NCBI RefSeq assembly: GCF_002338065.1
Contig: NZ_DDHJ01000018.1
Location: forward strand, 49,647-113,646
DNA: 64,000 nt
Direction: 5' to 3'
DNA from: Pseudomonas sp. UBA1879
Lineage (GTDB): Bacteria; Pseudomonadota; Gammaproteobacteria; Pseudomonadales; Pseudomonadaceae
This document shows positions 60,392 to 64,000 of this stretch, in pieces (positions within the stretch are counted from its first letter, which is position 1; the number at the start of each line of letters is the position of its first letter). The notes beneath the pieces are model-generated. The model was not told where the DNA came from. It was given only the letters and a program-made list of their open reading frames with translations, and did no database searches. A program made the position numbers and the translations under genes.

Positions 60392-61839
60392 GCGGCGATC
60401 CAGAACATCAGCAGGAAAATCGCGCCGATTAACTGGCTGGTGCGATCACGAATGGCGAACACCACCGGGTCTTCGTTCATCTGCCCGCGATGGGTCAGCA
60501 TCCACACGCGGGTGACCCAGAACAGCAACAGCGGGCAGGCCAGCCAGATCACGTGGGGCGTGACGTACAGCGCGGTGGTCTTGGCGTCCTGGATGTACAG
60601 CGCCAATACCATGACCGCCAGATACCCGGACGACGCGCCGAGGGAGGCGATCATATCCAGATCCCCCGGGTAATAACCGCGACCGCGTGCAAACGTGTTC
60701 ACTTCCCGGGCGCGGGCGTCGCGCAGTTCCGCGTAGCGCTTGACCATCGCCAGACTGAGGAAGATGAACATCGAGAACGCCAGAATCCAGAAGGTCAGGG
60801 TGAGGTTGAACGCCGCCACCCCGGCGATGATGCGCGCCGTGTACAGCATCGCCAGCGCGATCACGTCCCAGGCCATCAGACGCTTGAGCTTGAGTGAGTA
60901 GGCAAGGGTCAGGCCGTAATACGCGGCCATGACGGCGGAGAACTGCCAAGGCAGCAACAGCAACGCCGCGCCAAAGGCCGTGATCAGCAGCGTCGGCACG
61001 AGGATCAGCCCGGCCTTGATCGACAGTCGTCCGCTGGCGAAGGGGCGATTGCATTTGCTTTTGTGATGGCGGTCGTCGTCGAGGTCCAGCAAGTCATTGA
61101 GGATGTAGACGCTGGAGGCGCACAGGCCAAAGCAGAAAAACGCGAAGACCCCGTCGCGCATCAGGTCGAATTGCGCCAGGCGATGAGACGCCAGCAGCGG
61201 CACGAAAATTAGCGCGTTTTTCAGCCATTGATGCAGGCGCATCGCTCTGCGCCAGTCCCGCAGGCTGGCGGTGTTGGTACGGATCGTCGGTTCGACCTGG
61301 GTCATGGCCGTGACCCGCGACTCTACGCCCGAGTCCGGATTGACCACATAGGCCTGACGCGACACTTTCCAGATGGGTAAATCATCTTTGGAGTTGCCGA
61401 TGTAATCGAAGCCGCCTTCACCGTAGTGGGCAACTAAGAGGTCACGCTTGTTATTGCCGGACAAGTTGCGATTGGCATTAGAGGCCAATACCAGATCGAA
61501 CAGTTGAAGATGCTCGGCAATCTTTTCCGCGAGGCTGACATGGCTGGCAGTGGCTAATACGATCAGGCGCCCATTGGCTCTTTGTGCCTGGATCATTTCA
61601 ATGATCTGCGGGTCGTAGGGCAACACCGACACATCGATGTCGGTGCCCAGGGCCAATCCTTCCTTGAGCGCCGCCTTGCCTTTGAGCAACCAGCGCAGCA
61701 GGCTGAAAGCCTTCAACGGCGTGCTGCGGACGAAGGCCATGGCGGTCTCCATGAGCAGATCCGACCGCAGCAATGTGCCGTCCAGATCTACAACCAGAGG
61801 GGGAAATGTTTCCTGAACTCTTCCCTGAATTCTTGCCAT
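60388..61839 (-). CDS. HAD phosphatase-UbiA prenyltransferase fusion (polyprenyl-phosphate phosphoribosyltransferase type)
   Basis: This 483-residue protein has an N-terminal HAD domain (VVDLDGTLL, Asp18/Asp20; ATAS; IGNSKDDLPIW) and a C-terminal UbiA domain with about eight helices and NDLLDLDDDRHHKSKCNRP (248-266). It resembles Rv3806c-type enzymes that attach phosphoribose to a polyprenyl phosphate. The fused HAD could remove the 5-phosphate afterwards. ATG 61839 has GGAG upstream. It is the first gene of the minus-strand operon; AT-rich sequence at 61868-61915 likely holds the promoter. Confidence 0.87.
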   Translation of the reverse strand: MARIQGRVQETFPPLVVDLDGTLLRSDLLMETAMAFVRSTPLKAFSLLRWLLKGKAALKEGLALGTDIDVSVLPYDPQIIEMIQAQRANGRLIVLATASHVSLAEKIAEHLQLFDLVLASNANRNLSGNNKRDLLVAHYGEGGFDYIGNSKDDLPIWKVSRQAYVVNPDSGVESRVTAMTQVEPTIRTNTASLRDWRRAMRLHQWLKNALIFVPLLASHRLAQFDLMRDGVFAFFCFGLCASSVYILNDLLDLDDDRHHKSKCNRPFASGRLSIKAGLILVPTLLITAFGAALLLLPWQFSAVMAAYYGLTLAYSLKLKRLMAWDVIALAMLYTARIIAGVAAFNLTLTFWILAFSMFIFLSLAMVKRYAELRDARAREVNTFARGRGYYPGDLDMIASLGASSGYLAVMVLALYIQDAKTTALYVTPHVIWLACPLLLFWVTRVWMLTHRGQMNEDPVVFAIRDRTSQLIGAIFLLMFWIAA

Positions 61840-61984
61840 GTTGGGTGCTCCGTTGGGGATCGCGTCGACTATAAACAAAAAATTTTTTTCTCAACTTCAT
61901 TTAAATTAAAGGCGCTTGCGCGGTGCGACAGGTGTCTGGCGCCAGAATAGTAAGTTGGCCGACTAATGCATTTGGCGAGGGAAA

Positions 61985-62002
61985 TGTTTCAACGCTGAAA
62001 CA
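61985..62002. promoter_or_regulatory. palindrome in the region between the DPA-type operon and norR
   Basis: TGTTTCAACGCTGAAACA has perfect 7-base arms around ACGC. It lies between the divergent ubiA-type and norR-like genes (61840-62145, about 300 bases with no gene) and could be an operator for either. Its form is not the GT-N7-AC core described for NorR. Confidence 0.5.
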
Positions 62003-62145
62003 GTGCGCGGCGATTTATTGGCGATTGATCAATGGCGCCGTTTGCGTCGTTGACCGATATCGAACGCCGCAGCACAGGGTGGCCAACGCCGAGGCCAGTG
62101 TCATAATGACCACGTTTTTTCCGTCCAACGGTGTGCCGGAGCCTT

Positions 62146-63705
62146 ATGACTCACCCCTTGATGCTGTCTCTGGTGCCGCTGGTGGCTGACCTGTCCCGCG
62201 AGCTGCCGGACCATGAACGCTATCGCCGTTTGCTGCGTTCGTTGCGGCAGTTCCTGCCCTGCGATGCCGTCGCGTTGCTCAAGCTCGAAGACGACGTGTT
62301 GGTGCCGCTGTCGGTCGAGGGCTTGAGCCCGGACACTCTGGGTCGCCGTTTCCGGCTCGGCGAACATCCCCGGTTGGACCTGATCGTACAGAACCGTGAG
62401 CCCACACGTTTCTCCACCGACTGCGAGTTGCCCGACCCTTACGACGGGTTGGTGGCGGGTGTGCACGGGCATCTCGAAGTCCACGACTGCCTCGGTTGTC
62501 CGCTGTTCGTGCAGGACGCGTTGTGGGGCGTCATCACCCTGGATTCGCTGGACCCGGCGCGTTTCGGCAGCGTCGATCTGGGCGATCTGCAAGCCTTCGC
62601 CAGTCTGGCCGCCGCCACGGTCATGGCCAGCGAACGCATCAGCCATCTGGCACGCAGTGTCGAAGATCAGCGGCAGTTGGCCGAGGTCTACAAACGCGCC
62701 GCTGGAGGCCGCGGGCCTCGGGAGTTGATCGGGCAAAGCGCGGTGCATCGGCGCCTTCAGCAGGAAATCCAACTGGTGGGCAACAGCCCGTTGACCGTAC
62801 TTATCACCGGGGAAACCGGGGTGGGCAAGGAGCTGGTCGCCGAAGCCATTCACCTGCAATCGCCCCGGGCGCAGAGGGCGCTTATCAGCCTCAACTGCGC
62901 CGCGCTGCCGGAATTGCTGGTGGAGAGCGAACTGTTCGGCCACGTCAAAGGGGCGTTTTCCGGGGCCGTCAGCGGGCGCAGCGGCAAGTTCGAACTGGCG
63001 GACGGCGGCACGATCTTCCTCGACGAAGTCGGAGAATTGCCGCTGCCAGTGCAGTCCACGCTGCTGCGCGTGTTGCAGAACGGGCAATTGCAGCGGGTGG
63101 GGTCGGACCAGGAACATCAGGTGGACGTGCGGATCATCGCGGCCACCAATCGAGACCTGGCCGAAGAAGTGCGCGCCGGCCGTTTTCGCGCCGACCTGTA
63201 TCACCGACTGAGTGTGTACCCGCTGGTGGTGCCGCCCCTGCGCGAGCGGGGCCGGGATGTATTGCTGATGGCCGGTTACTTCCTCGAAGAGAACCGCGCG
63301 CGCATGGGGTTGCGCAGCCTGCGCATCAGCCCTGAGGCGCAGGCGGTGTTGCTCGGCTATTCATGGCCGGGGAACGTGCGCGAACTGGAGCACTTGATCA
63401 GCCGCGCCGTGTTGAAGGCGCTATCGGGCCACCGCGAACGGCCGCGAATCCTGACCATCGAGGCGTCAGCATTGGGGTTGGAAGACGAGGTGTCGCTCGC
63501 CGCTGCGGCGGCGCCATTGTCGACCGGCACGCCGCTTTTGATGAAATCGGGGCAGGGCTTGAAAGAGGCGGTCGACGGGTTTCAGACGCAGCTGATCAAC
63601 GAGGCCCTGGACCGACATAACGGCAAATGGGCCGACGTCGCGCGCGAATTGAACGTGGACCGGGCCAACCTCAGTCGGCTGGCGAAGCGCTTGGGGATTC
63701 GATAG
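62146..63705 (+). CDS. norR: NorR-type sigma-54-dependent activator
   Basis: This 519-residue regulator has an N-terminal GAF domain (about 15-170, as in the NO-sensing NorR), an AAA+ domain with Walker A GETGVGKE (Lys228), GAFSGA (269-274) in place of the usual GAFTGA loop, Walker B IFLDEVGEL, and a Fis-type helix-turn-helix at the C-terminus (GKWADVARELNVDRANLSRL). It should activate a sigma-54 promoter in response to nitric oxide. The divergent gene here is not a flavohaemoglobin or NO reductase, so the target may be elsewhere. ATG 62146 has GGAG upstream. Confidence 0.85.
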   Translation: MTHPLMLSLVPLVADLSRELPDHERYRRLLRSLRQFLPCDAVALLKLEDDVLVPLSVEGLSPDTLGRRFRLGEHPRLDLIVQNREPTRFSTDCELPDPYDGLVAGVHGHLEVHDCLGCPLFVQDALWGVITLDSLDPARFGSVDLGDLQAFASLAAATVMASERISHLARSVEDQRQLAEVYKRAAGGRGPRELIGQSAVHRRLQQEIQLVGNSPLTVLITGETGVGKELVAEAIHLQSPRAQRALISLNCAALPELLVESELFGHVKGAFSGAVSGRSGKFELADGGTIFLDEVGELPLPVQSTLLRVLQNGQLQRVGSDQEHQVDVRIIAATNRDLAEEVRAGRFRADLYHRLSVYPLVVPPLRERGRDVLLMAGYFLEENRARMGLRSLRISPEAQAVLLGYSWPGNVRELEHLISRAVLKALSGHRERPRILTIEASALGLEDEVSLAAAAAPLSTGTPLLMKSGQGLKEAVDGFQTQLINEALDRHNGKWADVARELNVDRANLSRLAKRLGIR

Positions 63706-63817
63706 GAGACTGACCTCCAGCCCACGGCTATCCCAGTGGGATCCGGTTTGCTGCGCGCTGCGACCGGACCCGGATGTTGGATCAGACGATCATTCAGCGC
63801 CCGACAAGGCCTCTTCG

Positions 63818-64000
63818 CTGCCGTCGTGCCTCCGGCGTCTCCTACAGGTTTTGTGTAGCGATCGAAGGCGTGATCGCCCTCGGATCGCCGTAACTGCGCC
63901 GATCCGAACGTTAACGACCACCGCGAATCGCGGGAACCGTGCCGATCCGAGTGTCTACAACCACCGCAGAACCTGTAGGAGCAGCCGGAGGCACGACGGC
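63818..64000. repeat. REP pair at the right edge (GTAGGAGCCGCCGGAGG family)
   Basis: CTGCCGTCGTGCCTCCGGCG (63818-63847) and the opposite arm CCTGTAGGAGCAGCCGGAGG (63972-64000) form a widely spaced inverted pair. Between them GATCGCC/CGGATCGCC and two CGATCCGA motifs repeat. The gap 63706-64000 has no gene that I can see. Confidence 0.75.

Noticed and set aside
1..64000. Insertion sequences, prophage, CRISPR arrays, tRNA or rRNA genes
   Set aside because: No transposase, integrase, cas genes, regularly spaced direct repeats, tRNA cloverleaf or rRNA sequence was recognised. The tandem repeats found have only two or three copies and carry REP text.

Overview
The window is high-GC chromosomal DNA from a Pseudomonas, most likely of the fluorescens lineage. 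The evidence is the gene content and order (two alpha/beta hydrolases, a DUF4892 protein, kdpFABC-DE, a patatin-like protein and a small lipoprotein resemble one neighbourhood of P. aeruginosa), the codon usage, GGAG-type ribosome binding sites with frequent ATGA/GTGA start-stop overlaps, and several families of short inverted REP-like repeats between genes. I see no rRNA, tRNA, CRISPR array, insertion sequence or prophage.

Layout. 1-4.0 kb: two overlapping alpha/beta hydrolases, a DUF4892 protein and an AI-2E-family permease. 4.6-12.8 kb: the complete high-affinity K+ system, with a KdpE-box-like leader, kdpF, kdpA, kdpB, kdpC, the sensor kinase kdpD and the regulator kdpE. 12.9-20.6 kb: patatin-like hydrolase, small lipoprotein, a MoxR-DUF58-TgpA transglutaminase operon followed by a CHAD protein, a thioesterase and a small membrane protein. 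20.8-34.1 kb: chemoreceptor, TatD nuclease, MltF-like lytic transglycosylase, a SAM-II-riboswitch-like leader ahead of a 105-residue protein, a PI-PLC-like protein, a quinone-oxidoreductase-like enzyme, a LysR/aminotransferase divergent pair, an M20 peptidase and DNA polymerase II. 34.3-35.0 kb: a RelE-like toxin/HTH antitoxin pair with a perfect operator palindrome. 35.2-41.5 kb: a pentose-type ABC importer (ATPase, permease, binding protein), its LacI regulator and a xylulokinase-like FGGY kinase, headed by a 27-codon coupled leader ORF. 41.5-43.6 kb: a decayed area with a LysR fragment and small genes. 43.9-47.8 kb: a Pho-box-controlled pstSCAB of the short-permease type, without phoU.

48.1-57.3 kb is the most plastic part. 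A GH15 glucanase-like gene, a DUF2945 gene and a DUF2723 membrane protein appear to have been neighbours that were pried apart. Between them lie an orphan Tai4-like T6SS immunity gene lacking a signal peptide, broken copies of the flanking genes joined into chimeras, a squalene/phytoene-synthase fragment, and two low-GC paralogous Ig-like proteins that share an upstream repeat.

55.9-61.8 kb (minus strand) is a tightly overlapping operon: HAD-UbiA fusion, DprE1-like oxidase, DprE2-like reductase, LPG-synthase-type membrane protein and DUF2723 membrane protein. By family knowledge this is a route to a polyprenyl-phosphate arabinose donor and its transfer to an extracytoplasmic acceptor. A NorR-type sigma-54 activator and further REP repeats close the window.

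Starts were chosen by ribosome binding sites, signal peptides and family N-termini, so many differ from the longest open frame. Functions are assigned by recognising motifs by eye; no database search was run.
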